Shown here: one piece after another, positions 10,680-21,475 of the stretch
Layout: each line of letters begins with the position of its first letter
How positions within the stretch are numbered: the first letter of the stretch is position 1
DNA from: Terana coerulea
Lineage: Eukaryota; Basidiomycota; Agaricomycetes; Polyporales; Phanerochaetaceae
NCBI GenBank assembly: GCA_024811115.1
Contig: JAKOGH010000580.1
Location: 1-42,857, forward strand
Direction: 5' to 3'
DNA: 42,857 bases
Notes under the pieces: generated by a model
Told to the model about the DNA's origin: nothing
What the model saw: the letters and a program-made list of their open reading frames with translations, nothing else
Databases searched by the model: none
Translations under genes and position numbers: made by a program

Positions 10680-11315
10680 ATTGGCGATGAGGACAGATAA
10701 TGACAGTGTGGTTTTTGAGCTGCATCCAAAGCATCTTCACGCAAAAGCCTTCCACTAAGCCTGTGTAGTTCTAAATGCTGGAGTTGTCATTGAGATGTTT
10801 ATGGCATTAAAGTTAGCCAGCTACTAGAACAGCTGAACAAGGGCTGTAAGAGTGAAGTGTCAAGGTGCTGGTGTAGCAATCATCTTGAGTCAATGCTCTT
10901 ACTCTTCTGCTCACTTAGCATCTTGTTCACATTTTCTCTTATCAATGTCCTATACTGCCTTGACTACACATGCAAGGGTTAACGTATCTTAGCCATTCTC
11001 AGCAATGCAGTCCTTAATGTAGATAAACAGGTGGGACTTGTATTAAATGTGCTTGTTCTCATCACTAAGAGTGGTGTGGCAGGTGTATTAGTAGAACAGT
11101 GCTATGTATTTCTGCACTGTCTCATTTCCCATCTACAAAGTGTTGAAGAAGGCAAGTACATTTTCTGCCTCATTGTCTGTCTTAAACCTTGTTCTGAATG
11201 AGCTCAGAAAATCAGACCAGGCCACATACAGAGTTTCACCCTTTATCAGCACTTCTAGAGTTGGAGTTGGCCAGATAGCTATGTTTTCCACCAGATAGTT
11301 TATACATGCACCCAT
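10680..11315 (-). pseudogene. Gypsy gag capsid and zinc knuckle, decayed
   Basis: From 11315 the minus strand reads GETLYVAWSDFLSSFRTRF, then DNEAENVLAFFNTL, and continues in the same frame past stops as MGNETVQKYIALF and HLFIYIKDCIAENG, the pattern of retrotransposon Gag (W..F...F...F, then SV.EY...F and later a short L..... helix). Near 10725-10690 the segment NHTVIICPHRQ is what remains of a CCHC knuckle. Stops occur about every 15-25 codons. Gag would form the particle that packages element RNA. Confidence 0.8.
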
Positions 11316-12391
11316 TCACTTATTAACTCATGGTTGGTAGACTGTTTCATGACTAAGTTGCTCTGCGTGCCTACTATTAGGTTTCTATTAGCATTGTGCT
11401 GTTGTTATTGTATCTGATCACTTAGGCCCTCCTTTTGATTCTGAGCCTATACTGTATAGGCTGCTAAGAATTGCTGAGTGTTGTTAGCAGACTTTCTATT
11501 ATATGCTGCCAGCTTCGAATATATTATTTGGTGCTGCTTACACTGTAACTGTGGCATTGATAGTGAGAGGAAGCTATTGTGCTTGCTGTATCTGCTAAGC
11601 CTGCATCTGGTTAACATTTTGGGTGAAGGTGGCTACTTGCTGGGAAATGGCCTAGACCGAAGCTGTTCAAGCATTGGCTGTGTTGCCATTAGTGCTAGAG
11701 CAGGTGCCAGGGGCAGAGGAAGCTTTGGAGATGAAATATATGGCAATGAGATGTGAGCTGGGTCTTGTGCTTCTGCTGTAGGTGGTGATGCTGCTAGAAA
11801 AGCTGCAGGGGTTGTGACTAGAGTCTGAGTTTGTAGGGTAAGTGTGCAAGATATGAGTGTGAGAAGGGTTTTAAGGAGGTTTAAGAAAGCAGGGTCTCTA
11901 AGTAAGCTACAGCTGCCTGCAACAAGGGTCTGGGTTTGTGCTTCTTCTAGGTGCTGTCCTACTTGAGGCTGCTGGACTTGCTCTAGATGATTTTCTAGAT
12001 ATAGTTCTTAGACCTCATTGTAATGATTGGGGCAAGGCTGCTGCTCATACTAGCTGTACTCTGTTAGCTTGTTGTAGTAATTGTGCTGGTTATTAATATT
12101 GAAGTAGTAGAATACCACTGAGCAATTAAATAGCTGAGTAGAGACTGCTTCTTCAAACAGGTTGGCAACAAATAGAGTGCAAGTGAACCATCTTGCACAA
12201 AGTGGAGAACTAAAGAGTTCAATGCACCTACATTCTACTAATGAGCAGTAACTGCAAAGAGAGGAGGGCAAAGAGGAATGAGCAAAGTCTTAGTAGCACG
12301 TTCGCTGGTAATACTGTCTAATATAGAGCACTGTTTCTTTAGACTATTGTTGCACCTATGCTTCACAGAGGTTCAATCAAACTAGTGCAGT
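11316..12391 (-). other. Gypsy leader and N-terminal gag region
   Basis: The first kilobase of the internal region downstream of the 5' LTR. No domain is recognisable; the minus strand has short open stretches (for example 12271-12050) without motifs. The primer-binding site should adjoin position 12391, reading ACTGCACTAGTTTGATTG on the minus strand, but I cannot match it to a tRNA 3' end with confidence. Confidence 0.5.
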
Positions 12392-12823
12392 TGGGAGATC
12401 TCAATCTAATATTGCAGAAATAAGCTCAATGTGTAATAGAAGCAAGCAAATTAAAGCAAATGTGGAATAGATGATAGAATACATACAAGGAGGACAACAA
12501 AGGTTAATTTTGGGTAGATCTGATAGAATGAGCAGGCTGGTGCTAGTATTTGTTTCCAATAACCAAGTTAGCATAGACTACAACTTATGAAATCTATATA
12601 AACATCTTATCTCCAATAACCAAGAGGTTAAGATAAGAAGCAAGGGCAAGAGTGTTTAAAATGATAAAGATGCAAAGACATGAAAATAGTTTGACCTAAT
12701 ATAGGCGTGCTAAGCACTGAGAACAACAAAATACTGTTCAGGAGCTCTGAGGCCACTATCAGACCTTGTAGAAATGTAAGAAAAACGAAAAATAATACTG
12801 CGACTATATGTCCATTTGTGACA
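12392..12823 (-). repeat. 5' LTR of the gypsy element
   Basis: 432 bp, starting TGTCACAAATGGACATATAG on the minus strand. It aligns to the other LTR throughout, with scattered substitutions mostly of C/T and G/A type. The outer edge is fixed by TGTCACA, identical to the inner edge of the other LTR next to the polypurine tract. Confidence 0.87.
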
Positions 12824-15377
12824 CCCTCTTTGTGGATATTATCAGCAAAGTACGGACTTTTTAAACTATTTTATATTTTGTGCAAAATGTACTGAGCCTA
12901 ATATTGCTACAACTTGGCTAGTCATGCTTTAATTTGTTAAGTTGGAAACTTTGCAGTTATGACCCTTATCAGTATTTCAGCTTATTTGCACTTTATTAAA
13001 TTTTGGCTTACAGCACACTTACTTGCCAATCTGAGTCAGTTTCTGCAAAACCAACTTAGGTCAACTTGCAAGTCAGAGTTACTTGACTCAAGTTAACTTA
13101 AGTTGACTTGAGTTATTATTGTAATAATAAAAATCATTCAGAATACATATCCAATAATAATTCATTGCAAGTATTCCACATCCTATAGATAAAGCCTACA
13201 ACACTAGTCTGTCATGCTCAAAGTATACAGATAAAAGGGGAAAAATCAAATCATTCTGAATTGAATGGACAAACACCTTTTATATTGCTGTTGATGTGTG
13301 AGTGAAGCCTAGTCAGTACTGTGAGCAGAATTCAAATGCAAATTCAAAGCCAAAACTGACATACAATTGCTTACCATTGAAAGGGAATAACCTAGGGTAT
13401 ACAAACAATATCCTTACATAAAGACACACTTGCCCTTAACCAAATGCATGCTAATATTTACAAATGCTTGAGCTTACACCAATATGGTATTATTATAAAG
13501 TAGAAAGTTTAAACACTTATCAGTTGATGTCCGACATAACATGTGCATTATTAGACTTGCACTCTTACCACCTACATATTTGCAACCTTGGGACTAAGCT
13601 ATTGCTGTAGCAGTAGCATCCGATCAAGCACATCGTTATACTACTAGCTTTGTACATCAAATATCTTAGTGAATGTATGACTTATGTAGGTGTAGTTAGA
13701 TCATTCATTATAAGTAAGTGTACAGCAGTACTGTAAAATATTGCCAAACTCTTGCAAAATAAAAAGTGAGCGCATAGCATAGATATATTACATAACAGCT
13801 TTATGCAGTAAACTGTGGCAATATCTTTGAATGTAGCCCGAGTTCCTTGCCAAAGAAGAGAGCAAACTAATAGATATAAAAGCATGTACATCAAGGACTC
13901 AGCATTATCTTGACGGAATGGCTGTAGTTAACGTATACATGCAAGCGAGCATAATCATAGTTTCAGCAAGGGCATAACTAGTTGCTAAAGGAATATGGGT
14001 GCCAGTATATGAATTGGAACATCAAATTGCTAGGCCAAAGTTAATGACATGCGCAACTCATAGGGCAAGTTGATCAGCACTAAATAAAATGTTGCTTGGC
14101 TTTAAGTTCCGATAAAAATAGCTTCAGTTATATATGTTTTTAAGTTATTGAAACTGTATTGTGCTTTATATATTATCAGTCACTAATTACAAATACATTA
14201 GCACATATCAGTTGGTTTGCAAGAAGAAATACAGTCTTTAGCGAGAATTTACACCTACAGAAATTAAATAAATCCTTGAGCAAAGGCCTAAGAAAATCTA
14301 TTGCCATAATGTTATAATCTTCTTTAGCACTACTGCTAGTGCATACATAAAATACCTGAAATACCTGCAAGCTCTCAATATACTATATGCTCATATTCTA
14401 GCTGCAGGCTGTCGATTTGTATGACTCAATTTTCAATGTAACATCCCACTAAGTCACAATATTGCATTCCTAAAAGACAATGCCTATGCCAGGTATATAT
14501 ATATAAGGGCTAGGAAGTTTTTAATAAGTATAACCTAACAAGCGCACCAATAAACCCTTTTTTATTTTACAAATAAGCAAAAACTTGCTGCCAATACAAA
14601 TATATTTTGGTGCCACAAACTCGAATATGATAAAAAGTAACAGAGACATAGAATCATCTCTATGAGTCAGTATTCCTTGTTGCCAGCTGTACAAGCTGAG
14701 AAACTTATCTGTGCCTATAAGGCAGAGGATAATAATGGAATGCAAAGATTGTGAAGAGGATGTTAATAAGTAGCAAAAAAAAGCAAAGCTTAGCTTAGTG
14801 AGGAGAGATGCGTGAAAAGCAGGGAAGGGCAATAAAATGGCAAACTCCAACATAATAATTACTAATATTAACCATTTCGATTGTAAACCAGCAATAGCTG
14901 CATATAGATCTATTAAGAAGCTCAGTGGCATTGTAGATTTCTGTCAATTTAGAGACTACGCTAAAAGCTTTACCATTGCAGTCTTGATTAGACAATTGAA
15001 ATAAATTGAGAAAATGTGGCAGTGTAGATTGCATAACTACTAATACACATAGAAGTACATATTATTCCACAGCTGTCAAGATATTCGACTAGTTTCAAAA
15101 ATGCAAATGACACATATTGTATCGTACGGTGAAAAGAGTAAGGATGAGTTGGCAAAATGTAGAATACAAGCAAACAATAAAGGCATATAACAAAACCAAC
15201 TTAAGCTGTAGCAATCAATTTGCTAGAGAAGATGTCCTTCAGCATCTGAATGCATATATAAATACATAAAAGGGCCTACATTGCTAAAAGAGCATCAATT
15301 AGCTAAAAATTTGAAAACAAACATTAAAAGAACAAATAACATACTAATATAATAGCTCTCAACAATCTCCTCATTGT
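12824..15377. other. AT-rich stretch without a supported gene
   Basis: Almost no CG dinucleotides. The only compact structure is a near-perfect 28-bp palindrome at 13086-13113 (ACTCAAGTTAACTTAAGTTG and on), embedded in other AACTTG/CAAGTT copies from 13040 on. A 136-codon minus-strand stretch at 14931-14521 is rich in Leu, Ile, Phe and Ser. I cannot link it to a family, and such strings are expected from AT-rich DNA. Part of the 3' end of the decayed gene to the right may reach into this stretch. Confidence 0.5.
13086..13113. repeat. 28-bp palindrome in a CAAGTT/AACTTG cluster
   Basis: The sequence differs from its own reverse complement at only two symmetric positions. The neighbouring 45 bp contain further CAAGT and ACTTG copies. 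It could be a binding site, a mutational hotspot product, or chance. Confidence 0.5.
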
Positions 15378-17104
15378 CAGGCATTCTATACATCTTCATC
15401 AGCTGCAAGTGATACAACAGCATTGCTTGTCACATAAGAGTCCTTTCAATTGTAAAGCAATGTCTTTAAATAATTGACCTCTAGGTTAGCAACAGTCATC
15501 TCGGCTCTAAGAAAACACAGCCTTGCATGAACTCTAAGCATTTTACTAAACCTAATGCTTTAAAATTTGCAGTGCTTCAAATATCACTAGGCTTAAGTAG
15601 TTTCAATACTTTGTGTCTATCTTGGCACTGAGAAGAACACTCTTGTATAGTACGGACAATGCCTAAATTAGCAGATGGTCTAGTGTGGTTTGAAGAAGTG
15701 TGGAAAAGTGCGCCTATCTACCTGAGGTTAGGATGTAAACTAATGACTACAATAAGGGAAAAAGTAATAAGCACCATTTAAAACCTCAAAAAGTAACATT
15801 GTCTGTAAAACCTAGCGGCAAGTTTATATAAGCTTAGAACTTGGGCTCTGGTTTTCAAAGGGGTCTTCTAATGCCATTTCTATGTACAAGCCAAGTAGGT
15901 CAACAAGGCTCTCATAGCATGGAATATCAAGTCGAAAAGCATGTACCGAATGCCTAGCCAGCAACAGTACCATTAGCTAGTCTTGCAGTGGCTGTTCTTT
16001 TCGTAGCTTGGTGGGCAATCACTCGAGGCCAATATTCCTCCATTTGTATATGACAATATTAGAGTCAATGACATAGGGAATATAGAACTATAATATCACT
16101 GCATCTTTAATTGAAGAAGAGCTTTAGCAGCTACCGTGCAGGTCTTCTCCTAGTGAGTCTTAATCTAAAGCAGACAAAGCTTTAAGTTCAAAACTAGGCA
16201 ATATCATGAGCAGTTATAATAGACAAAAGGTAAATTTACAAATATATAAACATTGCATAAGTAAATATATTGTCTAGCTTCTTGTAATATTTTATTAGCT
16301 ATTTTACACCAATATTGGTATACTGCCCTAAGATAGCACCTTACTTGTGCTATATGAAAACATGCTTCAAAGCCTCAAGATAAAGCTCTATTAACTTCAT
16401 GGCACTGCTAAGCATAAGGAGTTTCTCACAGACATGACTTAATGTACATAATGCACAAGCTATCAAGTGCAATAAGCATAGTGCTTTTGTATACAAAATG
16501 CAAGCTCGCCTCAAGATAGGCTTGAATGCCCTCTAATGCCTCCTATTCAATATTTGTCAGCCTGTATTTTGATAATTCTTAATCAACTAAGTTGCAGTTT
16601 TGAAAATAACTCAAGGGCTTGTAATTCACATTGTCACTATTAGTGATAAAAGCAAAAACTCATAAATACACTTACCAGGTATAACTCATACAGCGTAGCA
16701 GAGCATCCAATAGATTAAGTCCCATTATATATATACATCTCGTAAAAGCTCAAGGCAGCGCATACTAAAGAGCTTTTAATTTGGCATCTTAAAAGAGTTT
16801 TTACCAGGTTTGCCTCATTAACGAAGCCCAAAAAGCCTCTCATTGTTTTCCAAACAATCTAATATGCTAGATCAACTTCCTCAGCTGCAAAACGGTCACA
16901 TGCTAGAGCCTCTGCAATTCCCAGCCACTTGCACAATGTTGCCAAGACTGAGGTGTCATTGTTGTTATTATTGTCACTATCTTTTTGCACTCAAACTTAG
17001 TCTCGCTTTTTAGGCTCTAGGGCAGCTTGCTTTCTGGACCTTTAGATAGACCTCTTAGAAGCATCTTTATCTTCATTCTTGTCATTCTTGCTATTGGATT
17101 GCAT
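15378..17104 (-). pseudogene. Decayed multi-exon gene, function unknown
   Basis: Four blocks on the minus strand read as protein with few stops. (1) 17104-16676 starts ATG (MQSNSKNDKNEDKDASKR), is Lys/Asp/Asn-rich and basic for ~60 codons, then reads LATLCKWLGIAEALACDRF and MRGFLGFVNEANLVKTL, with five stops in about 143 codons; it ends at a GTAAGT donor. (2) 16561-16345 follows an ACAG acceptor: EALEGIQAYLEASLHFVYKS, ending HIAQ before GTAAGG. (3) 16075-15824: WRNIGLE, PTKLRKEQPLQD, LDIPCYESLVDLLGLYIEMA, two stops in 84 codons, ending in a stop. (4) 15549-15378: RAEMTVANLEVNYLKTLLYN. Donor/acceptor signals at block edges argue for a real spliced gene, although the phase at the first junction does not fit exactly. 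No known domain is recognised. It could be a host gene or an element-borne gene. Confidence 0.6.
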
Positions 17105-17851
17105 AGCTCAGATAGTGCTTAGAACTCAATGCTTGATTACATAGGCATACAATATTTTGACAATATATAGGAAGCACATCACATAGTTCTCCTTATCGGT
17201 AAAGTGCAAGTTTGAGGCAGCAGCATTGAGATAATAGGTGAGATGCTTCATTATTATCATATTATTAGTTATGTTGTTAATCATGAGCTAGCCAATTTAT
17301 GAAATAAAAGTCAGCACTGCATTGTTTAAAATAAAAGTCAGCGCTGCATTATATGAATTACGCTATGAGATTAGGCTAGTTTCTCCCAGGAAATAGTGTG
17401 AATAAATACTTATAATATTATGTGAATTTTTGGTAAGTCAATACAAACTATAGAAAGTGACAATTGGCCGGTGTTTATTGGCATCCATTAAAGCCATTTC
17501 CCCTGAAAAGAGAGCCATCTTGATTGTATAAGCAGAAATAGTCACCTTATTGAAAATGCCAGCACGTTTGTGAAGCTTCGCTATTATTCTTATCGAGTTC
17601 TCACTATCGTGTATTTTAGTCAAAGTATAGAATGTGATCAGAGCAGCCTTGGTAATAAGGTTGCTGCTACTAGCTCTACTAAATACCATTCGGTGAGCAG
17701 TGATGGCTATATAAGCTTGACAGTTTTTATTGGACTATACATTAATAGTTAATAAAATCTTGCGAGCTCGCTGAAAGTGAACTAAGTTGCAAGGTCTAGT
17801 ATTGAGCAATTAACAACTTGCCTATAACTCGATCTGATATTTCAGGCGGCA
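17105..17851. other. AT-rich spacer upstream of two divergent decayed frames
   Basis: Lies between the start of the decayed minus-strand gene and a plus-strand frame, so it would have been a divergent promoter region if both were genes. No motif is recognised. A direct repeat of AATAAAAGTCAGC(A/G)CTGCATT occurs at about 17302 and 17331. Confidence 0.4.
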
Positions 17852-18160
17852 GTGCACTATTTACTAAGTGCTTCGGCTTGGAGCTTAGTCCCGTTGAGGA
17901 ACTTCCTTATTCTTGAAATCAAAGCAAATGAATTAAAGGAGAATACAAAACTCTGGAACATTGATAATGCAGAGCAACTGGGTGACAGCACTCATGTTAT
18001 AAATGACATGCATGAGCAATGTGACTGGCGTACTTGGTTGTCATTCGTAACAAAATGGACTAAGCTCTGTATAAAACCTTCCTTTATAAATAGAACAACT
18101 ATTGAGTCCTTAGCAGCGGCAGAGCTAGGACCTTCAGAACATGTGGTCCAGTTAACCTAG
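17852..18160 (+). pseudogene. Unidentified plus-strand coding remnant
   Basis: A 102-codon stop-free stretch with balanced composition (MHYLLSASAWSLVPLRNF, INDMHEQCDWRTWLSFVTKW, TIESLAAAELGPSEHVV). It is unlike the Ile/Tyr/Asn-rich noise of the surroundings. Downstream, after stops, further coding-like text appears near 18490-18560 (DSADVSIRLANIAAAACIKW), following a CAG acceptor-like site at 18375. No domain is recognised. It may be another exon-containing decayed gene pointing away from the minus-strand one. Confidence 0.35.
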
Positions 18161-20392
18161 GAAGGCCACTTTAGCCTCTTTGCAGTAGCGAGTACTTACT
18201 TGCAATAAAGTTTGGTAAGTAAATAGTTGTGCATAATTGTAGAGCTGCTACTAGGTGAGTATTTCTTTTTCAATACCCACATTTCTGATAACATTTACAA
18301 TGAGGCTTATTTGTATAAGAAAATATCAAATATTGAAAATGCACCAATATAGCTTACAAATTTGTTTTCCTCCAGGTAACTTTGCCTTTAATAAGTCAAA
18401 AAGTGATGTGTGTCTATTGAGGATGCATCTTGGGAAGGTGCAATAGAGATCTCCAAGGTTTGCTACTGCCAACAGTCAAATAGCTGACAGCGCAGATGTA
18501 TCAATACGCCTGGCAAATATAGCAGCTGCAGCTTGCATAAAGTGGCTGGCTACAGCTGGCTAGGAAAGCAGAACAGCAGCGGATGTTTCATTTTTAGAGT
18601 CTGACACTGTAGAAATGTCAAATATATTACTGATCTCAAAGTGAAAGCCTACCATAAAGTGGTCAGCATGTGACATAAATGCCAATAGGTAAGACACCAA
18701 GCCTGCATGCTGCTATATTTAAGTGCAGCACTATAAGTTGCACAATGAGCTTTTGTTTACAGTGCCATTTTCAAATAAAAGATGAGCAATAGAAAGTAGG
18801 TTTTCAGTGAGTATTGGAGGTTCACAAGTTACGTGTGATATTGAGTAGTCTAAAGGTCAACATTAGGCACTTTATATATGCAAAGAGACTCTACCTGATA
18901 GATAGTATATGCTCAAACATTATCCTGCTAGGGTATCTTACTTAAAGGTTGATAGAACTATACTTTACTTGCTTAGGTTATATAACTCCACAGCATGTGT
19001 TGATGTCAATTGAGTACCAATATCAACATTGTAGCACATATCAGCACAATATAACCTGAAAGCTGCTTGTGAAGCTGTGGTTAGGGAAATTTAGCATATG
19101 CTGTTATTTTTGAGAAGTCTCAATTGTAAGGAATTATGGCAAGAGTTCAATATAGCCTTATAGATCAGTATGATATTATTTGAGAAATGCTTCAAAGGCA
19201 ATGGTTGGAGAAAGTTTATATACTTTATTACTTCTAAAAGCCTTACCTGCTCAAAAATATAATGAGAGTTCAAGTGTTCATTATGTTTGCAGTTTTTGAA
19301 GTTAGAGAAAGTGCATATATGCTTTATTATTTCCAAAGAGCCTCACTGGCCTGAAAACGTGGTAAGAGTTTAAGTGTCTGTTGTGTTTGCTATTCTTTGA
19401 AAAAAACTTCAAACCTCTACATAAAGACAGATTATACTTAAGGTGTGATATTTAATGCAGTCTAGCTCACTAATCAATACCAAGCCAGTTACATAGTTGC
19501 CGCACAGGTCATGCACAAACAAGCAGGTAGTTACATGCATTTATAAGAAATTTAGAAAGGCTTATTTTGAATACTGCCATTAGTGAATGTTTGCACACTT
19601 GTTGATGCCCCACAAGTCACTGCACTTCTATTATACATTATGCAGTGAAAAAAGTGCCCTTAGCTTTAATAAAGTGAGAGTTTATATCTGAGGGCAAAGT
19701 TCTAACATTTAGCCGGGATGAATTGAAAATTATGAAACCTTATTGGAATTGCACTCTTTGTATCAGCATAAATAATGACCATGATGTTATAGGTCCTAAT
19801 TCTTAGCTTTCTGCAAGTTATTGGAACCATAGGGTTAGTGTTTGAGGGCACCATTCAACTCTACAACATGTCTAATTTGGCTTCTGAGATTAAATATAGT
19901 AGATCTATAAAACCAACCTATACCATATTAAAGAGGGTATGCATATGCAACACAATTCAAGGTTTATATTTATATCATTAGAATATGTTGTATATGTTTA
20001 CAACATCTGCTATGCATATATTGTCATAAGTCCTTTGTGCTAAATGTGCACTAGAAAAACTCACTTTGAGTTCAAGATGTAAGGCAAATAGATTAAGTAC
20101 TTAACATTTAAATCTGTCAACAATTTGCATAGGTCAGGTGTTAGAGGGTTTTGGAAAACTGCAATGCCATACGTTGTAAAACAATGCAGCCAAATAAGTT
20201 ACGAGACAAGGTGCAACAGTTTACATTTTATATTCTTTGTATATATTTATGATATATGAATACAAATACACTTCTAAAACTTTTTAACCCATAATATATT
20301 CATAGCAGATTCGGAAAGTTGTAGATATAATTTATAAGGATGTTATAAATGTTAGTTTTTGCATGTTTACACATAAGGACTCATAATAAGGT
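18161..20392. other. AT-rich stretch with scattered coding-like fragments
   Basis: No supported gene. Plus-strand fragments such as 18490-18600 suggest continuation of a decayed gene but cannot be linked. A 97-bp tandem duplication lies at 19208-19401. Confidence 0.4.
19208..19401. repeat. 97-bp tandem duplication (two units)
   Basis: Units 19208-19304 and 19305-19401 both start GAGAAAGT and share matching order throughout (CTTTATTA, AGAGTT(C/T)AAGTGT, TGTTTGC, TTTTTGAA or TCTTTGAA). They have diverged by many substitutions, so the duplication is old. Confidence 0.65.
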
Positions 20393-20922
20393 TTAGTACT
20401 TATTATCAAACTAGTTAGCCTCTATATCATCATCACTCATATCGCTGGCTGTTTGAAAGGTTGGCATTTCTGCATTAAACAAATCATTGCTGTTTGCACC
20501 AATGTTGCTAGCATCATAGTTGCTGAGAGACTAGTTTGTGTTATAATCAGTGCCATCATTAATGTTATCATTAATTTTCAGAATACTATAGTTTCTTCAT
20601 TGTTAGTGGTGTTTTTATTATCTTAGTTACCATAAGCCAAATTGATAATTTTGCCCTGCTCATTGCCAGAGTTATCTATAGAGCAGTCTAAATTTTTTGT
20701 GCTTTTATTGAAGCCTTCAATGAAGGGCAACAGATTATTAGACTTAGTGAATGCTTGTTAAATTGAAATTAGTTATAACTTATTGTTTCATGGTGCGGTA
20801 TGCATAGCAGCATCTTCTCGATGATAGAATTGGTCAAAAAATACACTATTACAAATTTCATATGCTGTGCTCTATAGTTTTAGATTAATCTTGCAAAAGT
20901 ATGTATTGAAAGATGTGCCTAC
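20393..20922 (-). pseudogene. Decayed gene with acidic Asn/Asp-rich tail, unknown function
   Basis: From 20922 the minus strand reads VGTSFNTYFCKINLKL, STAYEICNSVFFDQFYHRED, QAFTKSNNLLPFIEGFNKST, DNSGNEQGKIINLAYGN in one frame with a handful of stops. After a frameshift near 20580 it continues INDNINDGTDYNT, SLSNYDASNIGANSNDLFNA, FQTASDMSDDDIEAN to a stop at 20393-20395. The C-terminal ~60 residues are acidic and low-complexity, typical of a disordered tail. Its upstream end is cut at the border of a 319-bp TIR element, which may have interrupted the gene. No family is recognised. Confidence 0.55.
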
Positions 20923-21241
20923 TAAAGTAGGCCTACTTCACGAGTACGTCCGTGGTTAGGCACCATCAGCTAAGCACTGAAAGGACCATCTCAACCGAAT
21001 GGGTCATGTTCGGCAGTCCTAATGGGAAGATGTCTTCACCGTCAGTTTATTGGAACTTGCACATAAGAATATCTGACGAGACAACCTCTAGGAGAATCTA
21101 TCTCTGAAGATTTTGAATCTTTTCAAGACTGCCTTACCTAGCCATTAAGTTGAGCACTTGGTTATGGCAGCACTGCTTGGTGATTTCACGTGATGGTCAC
21201 AGTGTGATGAAATCTTTCGAAAGTGAAGTAGGGCTACCTTA
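20923..21241. mobile_element. 319-bp TIR element (MITE-like)
   Basis: A CG-containing island in CG-poor DNA. It starts TAAAGTAGGCCTACTTCAC and ends with the inverse of TAAGGTAGCCCTACTTCAC (16 of 19 positions match). No coding capacity. The exact target duplication is unclear; the outermost TA could belong to a TA duplication. Base composition suggests it arrived later than its surroundings. Confidence 0.65.
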
Positions 21242-21260
21242 GGCATTCTGTATTTAATAG

Positions 21261-21475
21261 TGTTATGCCAGCGCAGTAGCATTGTTTAAAACTGTTGATA
21301 TTTCTAGAAAGGCTTTAAATGAAGACCTCTGCAAAAAGCTTCAGGGCAAGCTTATTGTTTACATGGAGTACTGTATAGATATTTATAATATAGTTGATTG
21401 AAAGCTCTTTAATTGGCAAAAGGCTCTCGAAGGCAGGGCCTGTTTGCTACAGTCCTATACTTATAGAATCTATTC
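21261..21475 (+). pseudogene. Unidentified coding remnant, left half, split by a foldback element
   Basis: From 21261 the plus strand reads ASAVALFKTVDISRKALNED, KKLQGKLIVYMEYCIDIYN, one stop, then LFNWQKALEGRACLLQSYTY and RIY, with a single stop in about 70 codons. The frame meets the foldback element at 21476. Joining TAT at 21471-21473 to TAT at 23589-23591 keeps the frame and reads CKTLQASALMPANY to a stop at 23634-23636. No domain is recognised. The MITE at 20923-21241 lies just upstream. Confidence 0.5.

Larger units (their letters stand above)
5063..12823 (-). mobile_element. Dead Ty3/gypsy chromovirus with both LTRs
   Basis: A 7.76-kb LTR retrotransposon on the minus strand. Order from its 5' end: LTR (12823-12392), leader, gag, protease, RT, [insertion], RNase H, integrase, chromodomain, polypurine tract, LTR (5495-5063). 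RT, RNase H, integrase then chromodomain is the order of Ty3/gypsy chromoviruses. Every enzymatic domain carries stops, frameshifts or changed catalytic residues, so it cannot move on its own. The LTRs differ at many sites, so insertion is old. I could not find a matching target duplication (left flank GTAAG, right flank CCCTC) or assign the tRNA primer site. Without the nested 905-bp insertion the element would be about 6.86 kb. Confidence 0.93.

Noticed and set aside
5058..12828. Target site duplication of the gypsy element
   Set aside because: The flanks GTAAG and CCCTC do not match, and shifting the left boundary to 5102 does not help. Age or boundary uncertainty may hide it.
14521..14931. 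136-codon minus-strand stretch resembling a membrane protein
   Set aside because: The Leu/Ile/Phe content is what AT-rich DNA gives by chance; no start context, splice signals or related neighbours were seen.
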